Shown here: positions 47,526 to 60,700 of the stretch, piece by piece
Layout of the letters: every line of letters begins with the position of its first letter
Position numbering within the stretch: position 1 is the first letter of the stretch
Assembly: GCA_905250075.1 (NCBI GenBank)
Contig: CAJNOP010000019.1
Coordinates: 2,860,094-2,924,093 of the forward strand
DNA: 64,000 bases
Reading direction: 5' to 3'
From: Rotaria sp. Silwood1
Lineage: Eukaryota; Rotifera; Eurotatoria; Philodinida; Philodinidae
Notes under the pieces: generated by a model
Told to the model about the DNA's origin: nothing
Database searches by the model: none
What the model saw: only the letters and a program-made list of their open reading frames with translations
Made by a program: the position numbers and the translations under genes

Positions 47526-50326
47526 GTTTCTGTTTTAAGATTGATGAGTATAAGCAAGTGTATGTGTGTTATCAGATAGCAATATTCAAGGTATTATAAT
47601 AGAATGAAATGATAAGCAAGTCTTTAACACAAATGTTTGAGTTTTATTTTATTTTATTCTTTTTTCGTTATCACTCGAATAGATATTTTATTTTCACTTT
47701 CGTTCTATTTTGTCTTTATGAATTTATAGACAACCAATATTTGATCAATCATCTTTAAACATTATTCTATATGACAAAAAAGTTTTATCACAATCCTCCC
47801 TTAAATCTGTTGCATATAAAGCTCGCGCAAACAATATGAGGACACTGTTTTTCAAATGATGACAATTTTAATTTTTTCTTTATTTTGTTTTATATATTTG
47901 ATGTTTATTGCAGAAATTTTTTTAGCTAACGGAAGAATTACATGAAGTTTGCAAGGAAAATAAGTTCAGTGGAAATAAGCAACATCTTGTGAAAATTTTA
48001 TATTTTATTCAAGATTTAACCCATGAACGTTCATAATAATGTCAAATCAGCCTGGCTCAGTTCATGGTTTTCTATCCAAAAACATTCTGCCTTAAGATTT
48101 GACTCGATTCGACTCATTGAGACTTTTGTAATGTATATTGTGTACAAGAACTAATTGTTATTGTAGGAATACATGATTACAAAGTAACATTTGAACCATT
48201 GATAACACTGTTCCTCTTGAAAAGGTTTAATTGATGAGACATTCATATTAAATGAGGTTTTTTTTTACATATTGCTATCGATCCTTGTTTTTCAAAATCA
48301 ATATAGACTTGAAATTAGTGATCAAATAATGTTGGTTTTTCATTATATTGATCTCGTCACCATAATACTTCGATACTACAACTGACTGGATCATATTGCA
48401 ATGAATAATTTTGAAGTTTTGTAAAAAATTTATTATGACAAGATATTTGACAGAAAATGGAATATGAATCCTGAAAAGATATGTTGTTCTTCAACTCTGC
48501 ACTCTCTATTAGTCATTGACTTGACTAGGTATAGAATGATTACAGAAAATCAAGGAAGAATGTGATTTGAAAACAATAAGAACGTTAGGAAACCTTTAGA
48601 AATTTCGATGTGATCTAAATCGATGAAGAAACCTACTAATGAGTTAGATATGTTTCAAAAACTTCACGATTACTCGGCGAATTATACATACTAAAGCATA
48701 CGAATGATCGTGAAAACGTCATTGAGCTGCTAAAGGGTAATCAAGAACAAAGTTAGTATTTTTATTATCAACGTCAATTCATAAAAAGTTTCTTCAGTAG
48801 TTACAAAATGACACAAAGCAAAGTAAATGCTTATTTAACAAGATGTGTCAAAAACAAATAGATTCTTTTAGCCTTGCTTTCACCAGCTTACTTCGTTCTT
48901 TTTTTCTGTTACTATAGTACCCTTTTCATTTACCATGTGATTATTCGACTAATTAAATGATCCCACTTAGAGATAATAGATTTTATGTATGAGACTACAT
49001 CATTAGCATTTTAGACAGGCTAATAATCCATTTATGAAGCTATTTTATCATTAATTGTTCTAGAATCATAGTGAAGGATAACGAATTAACCTAAATGTTT
49101 TTATCAATTTTCTTCTTAATCAATACTATTAATGAAATCAATTTTGTATTCATCAATATAATACTTGATGAACCAGTTTAATCAATTATTCATTTGTTAA
49201 TAAAACTAAAATTCATAATTCATATTCTATTGTTTTAATTTAATACAAAGTTAAATTTTAATGTGAATTAATTCTTTTACAGTATACACATTTTTTGTAA
49301 ACTTCTACATTTTTGTTTTGTATAACATGAAAAAAAAGATGGTTTTGTTCTTTTTCTAAAATGTGATTGTTGTTTTGAATGAAGAGACAAGAAAAATGAT
49401 AAATTTTGTCTTGCTTTATTCGAAAGAAACAATTCTTGTATCTATTATCTTTCAACATGCTTATTAAGAAAAAAGAGAATCACAATTATAAAGATGTTGA
49501 TTTATAAGAAACTGTTAAATGTTTTACTTATGTCAAGACAAAGCGATAGTATTCCAATTAATCATAAAAATATGATTGATTGTCATTTCTGAATATGAGA
49601 TTCGATCACAAGTTTTTCCCAGTATTACTATAATATGATCGATAATTAGTCAACCCACTATCTTCACATATTTGATGAGTTCAAGTAAATACAACTTATC
49701 ATTTCAAATATTCTACATGTGAAAACAAATATTAAAATAATTTTTGCATACAGTGCTTAATAGTAATTTCACTCGCAGTTATTGTATGTGTAATACAACT
49801 TTCTTCAATTTGATTTGCATGAAGTAAATACTAGTGATTATTAAATGGTTTATTTAGTTTGAGAACATCAATTTCTTCACTCGATTGACACTGACTATTA
49901 ATGATAATAATACACGCATTCACTTGTCTATAATGTTACATTTATTTCATATGATGTCTTCTACGACTATCCTTGGAAACTCAATCAAGTAACAGCATAG
50001 AGGATAAATATAATGTATAGTCACACTTTCACAGTTTCTGCTTGTTCATATGAATAAGTTATGATTTTATAGCATCGAAATGAAATTTCCTCAATCGTAT
50101 ATATATTTACTAAAAAGCTGATGATGAACTAAGTCAGGTTCACCCATAATTTGTGGACAATCAACTACATCATCAATCGAGTTAGTAGCCATCCAACTTG
50201 ATAACTAACTGACTTGGTAAAGATGTTGAGTTTGTATTCCAACCTTATTAATGTCAATCTCATCTTCAGCAAGAGTTGTAACTGATTCCGTTGAAATGAT
50301 TGGACGGGGCAATCTAATCGAAGTGC
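47526..50326. other. Intergenic, no gene seen
   Basis: A+T-rich 2.8 kb. Frame 49258-49458 (minus) lacks motifs. No repeat array or RNA gene was recognised. Confidence 0.45.
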
Positions 50327-50651
50327 ACCCATGTAAAAATTTTTGATTAAAAATTTGATTAAAAATCGATTAAAATGGCACGATTTTAATCAGATTTTAA
50401 TCGGATTTTTTAGGCTTCAAGACGGATTTTATTTGATTTTAATCTTTTTTTAATCTATTTTAATCGATTAATAAACCTAAATCAACTAAAATCGATTTTG
50501 ATAATTAGTTTTAACTGATTCAAGCTTATTAATCGATTAAAATCGATTAAAAAAGATTAAAATCCGTCTTCAAACCTAAAAAAGCCGATTAAAATCGTGC
50601 CATTTTAATCGATTTTTAATCAAATTTTTAATCAAAAATTCTTACATGGGT
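50327..50651. mobile_element. Palindromic MITE-like element, 325 bp
   Basis: The ends are ACCCATGTAA (50327-50336) and TTACATGGGT (50642-50651). Inversion continues inward through TTTTTGATTAAAAATTTGAT, AATGGCACGATTTTAATC, AGGCTTCAAGACGGATTTTA and AATCTATTTTAATCGATTA towards a centre near 50490, so almost the whole element is one imperfect hairpin. It has no coding capacity. Length, near-complete palindromy and defined ends fit a non-autonomous DNA transposon. A target-site duplication was not evident. Confidence 0.85.
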
Positions 50652-53600
50652 ATTTTATTGTTTTTAAAGCACAATTAAGAAAAATATTAGATTTGCTTGA
50701 AAAGATTGAGTGAGAAAATTCAAGGTTTAAAGTTTAGCAATCAGTTGATTCGTAGATAATTCCTTTGTTTCGAGCAATGTATAGAAATATCACATATTCA
50801 TCGTTGAGAAATTTAACAGATATGAATTACTGTAATATGACTGTTCTTTCTGAGAGTTTGTGAAAACTAGAGTACGGAAAAAAAATGAGTCTTTTTTTGC
50901 TTGTTTTCATCAGACTAAAAGATTTTCTGTACTAGATAGACCAGATAGATCCAAAGTTCTCAGTCGATTACAATTCTGCCCTAAGACACTATTAGTCTAC
51001 TGTTACTGTACTATGAATATTAGTGTTCTATCGAATTATAGATGTCTTGAAGATTATAATGTCAATACACTACCGTATAACAACTTTTAAGTTAAAACTA
51101 TAATCTTATAGCATCTCCAGTTTTCAAATATTCCATCGTCCAACATTAATATTTTTTTTTTGATGATAGGATTTTTTCCCCATTGAATAATTCCCATGGT
51201 TCATTGAATCATTAAATCATAGTTCTAGTAGCAATATTTGTTCAATAAAATATTTCGTTTTTATTCTTTGAAATTTGGAATCATAGTTAATCGCCGCCAA
51301 ACACATTTATCGATTTATTATAAGCTTATTTCTCACTTTGAAAAAACCTTTTAGTTATTTTGTTTATAAAATGTTAGTTGAATTCGTCAAAGTAAAATTT
51401 ATTTCTTAAAAAAGAAACATTATTTTCAAATAAACATTAAATTTCACGTTCGTTGTTGAATCTTCAAAATCAGTAAAACGTTTTTCTTTTATACTGTAAA
51501 AAAAGCCAGAAAAATTCATTGAGTACAGTGTCATGTTTTTCATGGATGATCAAAGCATGAAGAGAAATAATAATTATTCATACTGTGACAAAAAAAATGA
51601 TAGTATTGCTGCCTTGTAATCGAACATTATGTCCTAATTGACACCAAACACAGGAAATTGATCTGTCATTCTTTATAACTAACAGAACCAGTGACGAACT
51701 GTAATTCATCATATGAATTTTTAAAAGCCAACTGTCATATGATTATAAGCTTGATTGATGTTCGATGTATTCTTGACAGATAATTATAACTAGATAAAAA
51801 TAGCAAGTGCTCTTTTTTTTCTTTATAATATCGAAAAAGTAAATAAAAGGCTTGGTTAATTTGAAAGATGATCGCATATTTTAAATGACAAATGCTTCAA
51901 AAGTTTTTTTAACATTCTTTTGTGCATGAATACATTAAGTATTTTTCTTTCTTCCGCGTTCTCTTGTTTTTTTTCTCCTATATATTACATAAAACTAGCA
52001 TCATTTAATAGCAGCACGACACGAAAGAACAAATGCTTCATCACTTTTTCATGAAACTCAATAAATGCTATTCATTATTTTCATCTTATTCTCGTATTGA
52101 ATCAACCTTTTATAGAAAACATACATTGCGTAGAGAATACTAAATGTATTGATTATTTTAGATAAAATTCTATGGAATAAATTCAATCTATTGTTTACAA
52201 AATTAGTCATTATGATCAATGCACAAGAGTTTTTTGAAGTACAAGGTTTGTAATCTTTATATGATGCATTACTTTATATTTGAGATTTTGTTCAGTGCTG
52301 TAATCGAGCAGCATTGAAGTAAACTATTTCATTTAATAAAATACACAGTTGATCAATTCTTTTCTCAATAAATGACTTAATCATGCTTAAAATATAACAA
52401 AAAAGTAAATTAAAAATTTCTTACAGATATACGAACAATATTAAAAGACGCAATACCATATATAAAAGCAGGCATGATATTTCATTAAAACCGTTGTTTT
52501 TTTCTGCTAGAAAATCTCATCAACATTGTTAGTATGATCATAATGTAATTATTTTCTAAAAAGAAAAAAAAAGGTATGACAAAACACTTACACATCTATT
52601 TATAGTCCTGACATTAGATGTAATGTAGCATAAAAATTAAATAAATACGCCGCTTAACAACTACATCAGAAATACATTACATGAAGTAATCATAAAAACT
52701 GTTACATTAGTAAAAACTATTTCAACATGCATATTTTAGCATCTAGTTTCTGCTACTAGCAGAATTCGATGAGCTTTGATCGCAACTACCAACTGATCTA
52801 CCATAGAATGATAGAAAACAACGTTATAATTACAACATTATCGACACACCATGTTTTTTTATATCTGAACTATTTTAGTATTTTGTGTTTTTTCCTGAAA
52901 AAATATCAAAATAGAATGTTCACATGGATCAGCAATAACACAATTGACCAATTCGTTGGAATACTAATGATTTGTATTGAATATAACGACAATGAGTATT
53001 CATAGAAAACTATACGTAGCTCAAAAAAGAATAACCATCATGTGAAAAATAACTGAATGGCAAACAAAGATTTTTTGGAACTCTCTTTTTCTTTAGCAAT
53101 ATTCAACAATTGATTTTTTAGATTAACATAGAGAATCTGGAAGTGTAAACTAATCCATTAATTTGTAGTTTGTAAAAAATTTATACTGTCCTTGGTGATA
53201 AAAACTTTTCAAAGTTTACAGTATGATGGCTTAATTAAATTAAACACACAACTGAATTATCTAAGATAACTTTTGAACAAGTTTTGTGATGAGCAGTCAA
53301 TATATAAACTTTAAGAAAATTTCGTATGCATATAACTAATGAGTTTCATTCGAACTACAAACTAATGAATCCGTTTAGACACTTGGATTCTCTATAATAA
53401 TATAAAAAATAAATTGTCGAATATTGCTAGGAATAAAAGACAGCTCCAAAAAATTTTCGTTTGTCATTAACGACACAAATCATCAACATTCCAACTAATT
53501 GACAAATTGTATGGTAGTCGATCCTTTTCAATACTGTATATTAATGTATTTGCCAACTATAGTTCCCAAACTTCAATAAAGAATCATTCATCCATAAGAA

Positions 53601-54023
53601 TTTTTACTGAACTGTACACATTACTATTGAATACAACTTTTGGATTGAAAAAAAAATAATACTTTATCATATCAGAATGATGTCTTATCACACTCCGATG
53701 TTAAATTTTCGCATGAATTGTTGCACGAATAGAGACATACTGAAATAACTGAGATATGAATTATACCAGGTGCCGATAATCTTGGATCTATAACATTTTT
53801 TTCCGCTATTCTATAGCAGATTAGTTGGTGGTCACGATCCATGCCTATCCAATTCTACTATGCAGTAGCAGAAATTTAAAGACAAATCGTGCATGTTAAA
53901 ATAGCTTTTGGTTGATCGCAGAATTTTTTACGATTGCTGCACTATAAACACAAGTAGATATATCCATCTATGTAAAAGTTTTCTTTTTTTTCTTTAGAAC
54001 TTAATGAAAATTCAGTTTCTTCA
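50652..54023. other. Intergenic, no gene seen
   Basis: A+T-rich 3.4 kb. Frames 50860-51090 and 52769-53005 show no motif. At its right end a pyrimidine tract closing with TTTAG (about 53984-53998) precedes an in-frame extension of the GPCR, so a 5' exon of that gene may lie within this region. Confidence 0.45.
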
Positions 54024-55037
54024 ATGTATAACATATCCAATACAGATTTAGGTGAAATATTAGAGTATATGTCAATGCAAATCAATCGTTACTTTTCGAT
54101 ATTTATTTTTCTTTTTGGTACAATTGGTAATATACTTAATTGTGTTGTTTTATCTCAACCGACGCTTCGCGTAAATCCATGTGCTTATCTTTTCTTAATT
54201 TCATCTATTGCAAATATGATTTCTATTCTATTTGGTTTAACAACAAGAATTTTAGCTGGTTGGAATATAGATATAACAGATACAAATAGTCTTGTTTGTA
54301 AATTTCGTGCTTTTATTGTTTTTGTTTCACGAACAATTGCTTTTTGGCTTATTGCATTTGCTACAATAGATCGTTGGTTTTCATCATGTAGTCAATATCA
54401 ACGACGACAAATGAGTTCATTAAAAAATGCTCAACGAGGAACAATAATTATAATTATCTTATCTATTCTTCTTTATTGTCAAATGATTTATTGTTATGAG
54501 GCAAATATGAGTTCAACTCCACTTCCATGTTATGGGAAAAATGTTGTATGTCGTTTTTTAACTGATTTGACATATGCAATAATAACAATATTATGTCCAT
54601 TATTAATTATGTTTATATTTGGTTTAATAACAATATCAAATATACGTCAAACGTGTACTGCTCGATTATTTAAAAAGAAATTAATTGTGCTTAATGGAAA
54701 TAATAAAAATGTATTAATATCAAAAAAAAGTCAACAACAACGAAAAAAACGTATCGATCGTTATTTACGTCACGTACTTTTTATTCAAATTATATTCCTT
54801 TCTATTCTAACAATACCACAAGCAATTGAAAAATTCTATACAACATTATCAGTGAATGCAACAAAATCATTGTTAAATATAACAATCAACAAATTTATTT
54901 ATAATTTTGTCTTACTTCTTACTTATCTTGCTAGTGGACTACCATTTTATATATATACATTGAGTGGCGGGAGTACGTTTCGAGTGACACTGATTAATTC
55001 ATTACAATCTATACTCGAAAAACTAACTTGTCGATAA
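54024..55037 (+). CDS. Rhodopsin-class (family A) G-protein-coupled receptor, peptide-receptor-like
   Basis: 337 aa with seven hydrophobic segments. TM1 contains GTIGNILNCVVL with the class A GN motif. TM2 is LFLISSIANMISILF. A Cys before TM3 (SLVCKF) could pair with one in extracellular loop 2 (CYGKNVVC). TM3 ends FATIDRWFSS, a DRY variant. TM4 is IIIIILSILLYCQM, TM5 ITILCPLLIMFIFGL with its Pro, TM6 LFIQIIFLSILTIPQAIE. TM7 ends SGLPFYIYTLSGGSTFR, replacing NPxxY. The layout resembles the large families of FMRFamide/neuropeptide-like receptors in rotifers and other lophotrochozoans. Ligand unknown. The N-terminus is short with one NxS/T site; an in-frame extension upstream to a TTTAG acceptor leaves open an additional 5' exon. 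It would signal at the plasma membrane through G proteins. Confidence 0.88.
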   Translation: MYNISNTDLGEILEYMSMQINRYFSIFIFLFGTIGNILNCVVLSQPTLRVNPCAYLFLISSIANMISILFGLTTRILAGWNIDITDTNSLVCKFRAFIVFVSRTIAFWLIAFATIDRWFSSCSQYQRRQMSSLKNAQRGTIIIIILSILLYCQMIYCYEANMSSTPLPCYGKNVVCRFLTDLTYAIITILCPLLIMFIFGLITISNIRQTCTARLFKKKLIVLNGNNKNVLISKKSQQQRKKRIDRYLRHVLFIQIIFLSILTIPQAIEKFYTTLSVNATKSLLNITINKFIYNFVLLLTYLASGLPFYIYTLSGGSTFRVTLINSLQSILEKLTCR

Positions 55038-55341
55038 GATAAGTAATAATATATCAATTTCAGTGTATATGTATAAAATTTTTTGTTGAATAGACAATAA
55101 TTTTAATATACAATTAAAGCATAATACTTAATATTTCATGTGTGCATAATTGTTTCCTGAAATAATATCTGGTTTATGTAATTATGCAATATTTTAACTA
55201 GATAACAATGAAAACAAAGTCAATATACTAAAGTTTTACTTTTTTTTCATGACATTTTTATACATTATAACTTGACAAGAAAATCGGTCTAGTAGAGTAA
55301 CCATTTAATTTTTTTTTTCTTTTGTTCGCTTTTGATATATA
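55038..55341. other. Intergenic, no gene seen
   Basis: The GPCR 3' flank up to the left end of the hAT-like element, ending in GATATATA, which also occurs three bases beyond the right end of that element. Confidence 0.5.
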
Positions 55342-56417
55342 CAGTGGCATAGCCAGGATTTTTTACGTAGGTGGCAATTTACCAGCTAAATTATTTTGAG
55401 TAGGTGGCAGCAATGGGCAATTGTAAAACCTAGTGGGCAATAGTTTTTTAAATACTTATCCGCATTACAGAATTTGTTGTTTACTGAAGAGAAATTAGTC
55501 ATCTTAGATTAACAGATAAATTTGCTCGCTTTTTTTAAACACTATTTCAGAAATGTAATCTTTGATCTCATATATTTCAGTATTTTATGGCAAAAAGTCA
55601 TAAATAAGTATTAATAGAACAAGAAAATCAATCTCTTTTCTGAATATGTGGTAGAGACACAATGGCTATCAGTCTATCTTTTTTCGTGAAACTTTGATCA
55701 ATGCCTCTTTACTTTCTTTCGTCAGGCAATGAAGGTTTGTTTATCTTCTTTAATCGGACAATTGCATGAGTTAGTTTGTTCTATTACATCGGACAATGAT
55801 AAGCATTATTCCACATATATCTGTAACAAATTCTCAATCATGAAAGTTTTTTTTTGCATGGTTTCAATGTTCAGTCATATGCGCATCCTGTAAATTACAT
55901 ATTATCATTTCATTACTAGTAGTTTCAATGCCTGAAATGAGTTTTCAAAACACTGTCGTTTAGACACTCAGTCGATTTTTATTTAGATTTTCTATGTAGT
56001 TTATTCACGTTTTCAACTCTAACAGTACAAGAGTCATGTTGCAACATACATTGTGAAAGCTTTTAATTTAGATTACTTCAGTCGTTTCTGTACAATACGA
56101 TTTATGTTCGTAGAGAGATCGTTGAGCATTCATTCAAGTTTCTCTTTAGCTCATTTAAGTGTATTAGAGCGTATTATGACAGAAAATACTATTGAATCAT
56201 TATTACTGTGATCATTCTTTGAATGCAAAAGATTGACGATTGATTTTTATAAATCACTTGATTAGACCTCATCAAGAGAAAATGTATTGAAAGAAAACAC
56301 TCCTTGAATCTTTAAGTATACACAGGTATTAACATTTTTTGACAATGGGCAATTGCGCGCATTAAAAAAAAATTAGGTGGCAATTGCCGAATTGCCACCC
56401 TGCTGGCTACGCCACTG
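55342..56417. mobile_element. Decayed hAT-like DNA element, ~1.08 kb
   Basis: Left end CAGTGGCATAGCCAG and right end CTGGCTACGCCACTG form 15-bp terminal inverted repeats with one mismatch. Both continue into GGTGGCAATT-type subterminal sequence, and the right side has an extra internal hairpin (GGTGGCAATT...AATTGCCACC). CAG-start repeats of this kind are typical of hAT elements. GATATATA lies directly left and three bases right of the element, a possible imperfect 8-bp target duplication. No intact transposase frame exists. A short minus-strand stretch reading INKPSLPDERK near 55735 faintly resembles a hAT transposase motif, but this is weak. Confidence 0.7.
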
Positions 56418-57122
56418 AATGATATATATCACAGAAAAGAAAAACAAATGCATTCTCTTGCTTGTTTCATGTTTCATAAAGATAATATTTGTTACGCTAA
56501 ACTTAATAGAAAACAAAAGTAAGATGTAAGCTACAGTTCAATAATACATCAACATTATTTATCTCGACAGAATTAAATTTTATTAATGTCTTTTGCTGAT
56601 TTTTTTTGTACTATTTTTATATATTTATTTATTGAAATTTATGTCATAGTTTGTGTAATATTCTCATGATATCTATTTCAAAAATCTTACATTTAGTTAT
56701 TCGTAACACACATTTTCTAGTATTTTTTGTTGATTAAGATGTCTTTGTTTCTCAGCGTACTAAAAGAATTCAACATTCAGGATCGATTTATTTGTTTTGA
56801 AAAATAAAATGTAATTCTTTCTTCTTTGATATTATGAGTGCAATTGGTATTACTATTAATAGAAAATATTCATAGAGAATGTCGTTCATATCATTTTTTT
56901 TTGTAATATGATTTCAGTAGCTATTTGATGTTTGCGGATGTAACCATCTCATATATAAGATACTGATATGATTCGATACATCTGATGGTATTTAGATATT
57001 GCAACATTACTTGAAGATCATTTTTCATAAAATCAAAGTCACGATTAAATATGTATTTCATGAACTAAAGGTGCAATAGTCTTACTTTTCTTATCATGAA
57101 GAGTAGGTCGTTAAGTATCTGT
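56418..57122. other. Intergenic or intronic, no gene seen
   Basis: A+T-rich sequence between the hAT-like element and the orphan gene fragment. If that fragment is real, earlier exons could lie here or further left, but none was recognised. Confidence 0.4.
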
Positions 57123-57419
57123 AGCGGTAAATATAAAACTAACAGCATTACTCAGATTTATTGGATTAGATTCTGATCAATTGATTAGATCAATACTACA
57201 GAAATCTTTCGATTCTACAATATTGAATTCTATAATAAATAATATTAAACTATTCAAAACAAAAGAAGCATTCAAACAAATTATTGAAATACGAAATAAA
57301 TTATATGATAAAAATGAACAATTTAACTTGTGTGTAAAAACATTGTCTATAAAATGTTTGTTCTATTTTTGTCTACTTGACAGTCATGGGAAAGAATCAA
57401 AAGTAGTCTGCTAGAATGA
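57123..57419 (+). CDS. 3' portion of an unidentified gene (two exons) or gene remnant
   Basis: An open frame after a TCTGTAG acceptor-like site encodes KLTALLRFIGLDSDQLIRSI and continues with LNSIINNIKLFKTKEAFKQI and IEIRNKLYDKNEQFNLC. A 50-nt GT-AG intron (57334-57383) then joins in phase to SWERIKSSLLE and TGA at 57417-57419. The amphipathic, charged composition and a small intron of typical size argue for genuine coding sequence. No start codon, no upstream exon and no family were recognised. It may be the tail of a longer gene with exons not detected, or a fragment left by rearrangement next to the hAT-like element. Confidence 0.35.
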
Positions 57420-60400
57420 GAGTTTCATGTTCGTCTTCCTAGCTATATATATTTTGAATTTTTTAAATTTATTTATCTTTGTATGTACTAGTACAAATGG
57501 TTGAAATCTGTTGAGTTTTAAATATAAAATTCAAAGCAGACGTTTTTTTGAATACTATCTCACGTAAAAAGTAGCTTTTGAAAAAATTTTCATAACTGTC
57601 AATCCTTTCGAGTTATAGTTTTTTTGTAAACCATGATTTTGTAGAATATTAAATTTGCTGCAACAGCATAAAGCTAAAAATATATAAGAATAGCATTTTG
57701 ACAGTTAATTGGCCGTAAACCAAAGGAAATTCTCAATGTAGATTGAGCAAGAACATGAAACCAGCATTCTAGTGACATTAAACAAACTCAATTTGCTATG
57801 CTGCGTGTAATAAATAATTAGAGTTTAGATGAGACAAAAAAAAGCTGAGATCTCTGATGAAGAATACTATTGATGAGCATGTAAAAGAATTCTGAGGGTT
57901 TAAATATCTGTTAAGAAAACGCTCACACTCACATACATCATATATATATATTTTTCCTATATTTCGATTGATTCTTCTAGTTGGTCAATATTATTTCAAT
58001 AGATAAAAAGAAATGTATCCGATTTTTGTTTCATATAATTTCTACAGATTTGCAAAGTCTACGCAGAATCTAATTAAACTTTGAAGGATTCCATGTATGG
58101 CAACAGCAATAGTTTCGAACAGGTATTCTTTTCATGTTAGTTCACTGATATGACTTTATAAAATAATGCCAAAAATTTCAAGGGAATTAATGTATCTTGG
58201 TTTGGTGTAGTTCAACTAATACGGAATCTGTGAATATGTATTGTTCAAATCAAAACCTACATTCACGATTAGTCCATGTATTTTATGCGAGACTGTTGAG
58301 CTCGATTGTCATATTCAAGTCTGGAAAGCTGTTTACAAACAAATGAGTATTTGATTCAACTGATGATAGGTACTGTAACTAGAAAATCGGATGTAGTATG
58401 CATGAATCTTCGATTTTATTTTGTCAAACTTCTGGGCTCGTTTTATAATGTTTTTTTGAAGTGTAAAATTATATATTTCTCTTGAACTACGTGGCTAAAA
58501 CCATCTAATTAATACCATTGTAGATATTTTCTAAAACAAATCATGATTTTTAACGGCAATCAAAGTGAAGTCTTTCTGGTATAAAAAATGTCACGACAAA
58601 TTACTTGTTTGCTTTCAAAATATCTCTATTTTATTATTCTTGCATTATGAATTGTACAAGTTTTTAAATCAGCATTCAGAACAAATCCTTTTCTAATTAC
58701 TCTTTTTTTTTAAAATAAGAGTCGTTTAATATAAATTATTTGATTTTTTTTGTAACTCTTCAGATCTTGTTCATCTGTTTTTGATATATTGTCTGAATCT
58801 TGCAATGTAAATCATGGATTTGGCTTTTCAAAATCGATCACAAATAATTCGGAACAGGGCTCAGAAACAGGATAGTCTTGAGTTGACTGTCATGCCTCTT
58901 TTAGTCTATCATCTCAGCTTCCCTTTTCTGCTTCTATCTATAAAAGGTGTAACATAAGCTCTGATTCCGTTTTCGAACAATTTTATTGGAAAAGGGAATC
59001 AGAACCTATATTACACCCTTTATGAGTTAATTTCGTATTTGAATTTTTACATTATTCATATAAATCTAATTTGTTTCTTAAAAAAAGTAGCAGATCTACG
59101 GTAATGTTCCTAACCGTCTTAATTTTCCTAAATTACTGTTTTTTTTCAATTGCATTGATTCGCTCTATCTTTATCGAATAATTCTGATTTTCTGGAATTT
59201 TTGTTGACATTCTTTCAAAGAACCAAAGCGATTTCGAACATATCACAAAATCAGAAAATTCAGAATTCACGGCGGCATATGATCTAAGGTGTCATGATCT
59301 TGTAGAACTTTAACATATACGATAGTAAATGTATCAGAATTTATTGAATTAAGTTTTGAGAAAGAATAATATTAATTTTTCAATACATTGTCTATCCATG
59401 AATTTTTAGTTTCTGATGAGTTCACTTAGTTTTTTTCAAATTACTAAGGTTCACTGAAGACCTTTTCATACTGTGGGATTCGATCTTGTAGCATAGAGTG
59501 ATTACCGATTCCATGTTATTTTTGATTGCTTAAGCTTCAATAAAAATATGAGAGTTTCTAATATGAAAAAAATACAATAAAAGAGAAAAGAAACTTTTGA
59601 TTGATGAAAAAGGTCAATGACGAAGGCAGAATAAGTTCCATTACCCATGGTATCTATGAAGTATCTAGATACCATATTTTATGAGATAAAACCTGTATTA
59701 TTTTTCATGTACAGATAAGGAGGACATTCTATTCCATCCGATATCATGTGAGATGTCACAAGAAGAAGTTATCTTGTGAGATAGGATGGAGTTTTTCTTC
59801 TTATTTGAAGCTCTTGTTGAAAACCTAGCATGTGCAATTGAATCAAATCGATTCATTATGGCTTTTTTCCTATTTTATGTAATCTAAACTGATTTGTAAT
59901 GTCAACTCATCGATTTTCATTATATCATTAAATTAGAAAATTTCATAAATACACAATTTACAAAAGTCATTACCTTTGAATAACTGCAGAACTTCAAATG
60001 ATCGCTGTGAAGCTAAAATCGGTTTGAGTTAAAAATATAGAAGATGTTTCGTAAGGCTCAGTAAATTCATGCTTTGATGTGATGAAATGATTTTTTTTTC
60101 AAGTAATAGATGCTGCAAAGAATAAGAGAGAATAATTCGTTAAAAATATAGTTCAATTTTTATTTCTTTAATACCAATCACGAAGAAACAATCAAGAGAA
60201 GCCATTCAAATATTAGTATTTTACATTTTTCTATTTTTTAAAGTTTCTTTTATGTTATCATTGGCGTCATCGTGACTTCTTAGAAAGGAACTCGCAGATT
60301 GACGCATAGATATTTGATATTAAACAAAACTAACTGGCTTACTGTCAAAACTTGTCTTACAAAAAAAAAGAAACATCGTCATATTGTAAATTAATGTCAC

Positions 60401-60700
60401 ATCTGCATCTATCGTTCGTCCTTTTCTTTGATTACTAAATCAACATAGTATTTGAGAGAAGATAACAAATAAGATCTCATTGTATATAGGCAAGCACAAG
60501 ATATCTCTTTCACTTATCACTCGAAAATAGAACGCATAGGCAGTAAAATAATATTTTTTGTAAAAAACTACAGAAGAAGCTAAGTTGCTTTGGAAAATCT
60601 AAAGGAATTTCTTGAAAATTCTATCGGAAATATATGTATTCAATATCAGAATTCGATTTTACATGTATCTAGACTAATCGATATCATTTCGATTCAGATA
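57420..60700. other. Intergenic, no gene seen
   Basis: A+T-rich 3.3 kb. It contains small foldbacks at 58943-59022 and about 59176-59268 and stem-loop-like stretches near 59640-59790 (for example TTGTGAGATAGGATGGA opposite TCCATCC...CACA). The last ~100 bp before the GxGYxYP start remain open in its frame but encode no conserved sequence. Confidence 0.45.
58943..59022. repeat. 80-bp foldback
   Basis: AAAGGTGTAACATA..CTCTGATTCC on the left is inverted as GGAATCAGAACC.ATATTACACCCTTT on the right, with a 26-bp spacer. It is non-coding and probably a miniature element or a hairpin. A second, weaker pair (ATTCTGATTTTCTG versus CAGAAAATTCAGAATT) follows at about 59176-59268. Confidence 0.55.
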
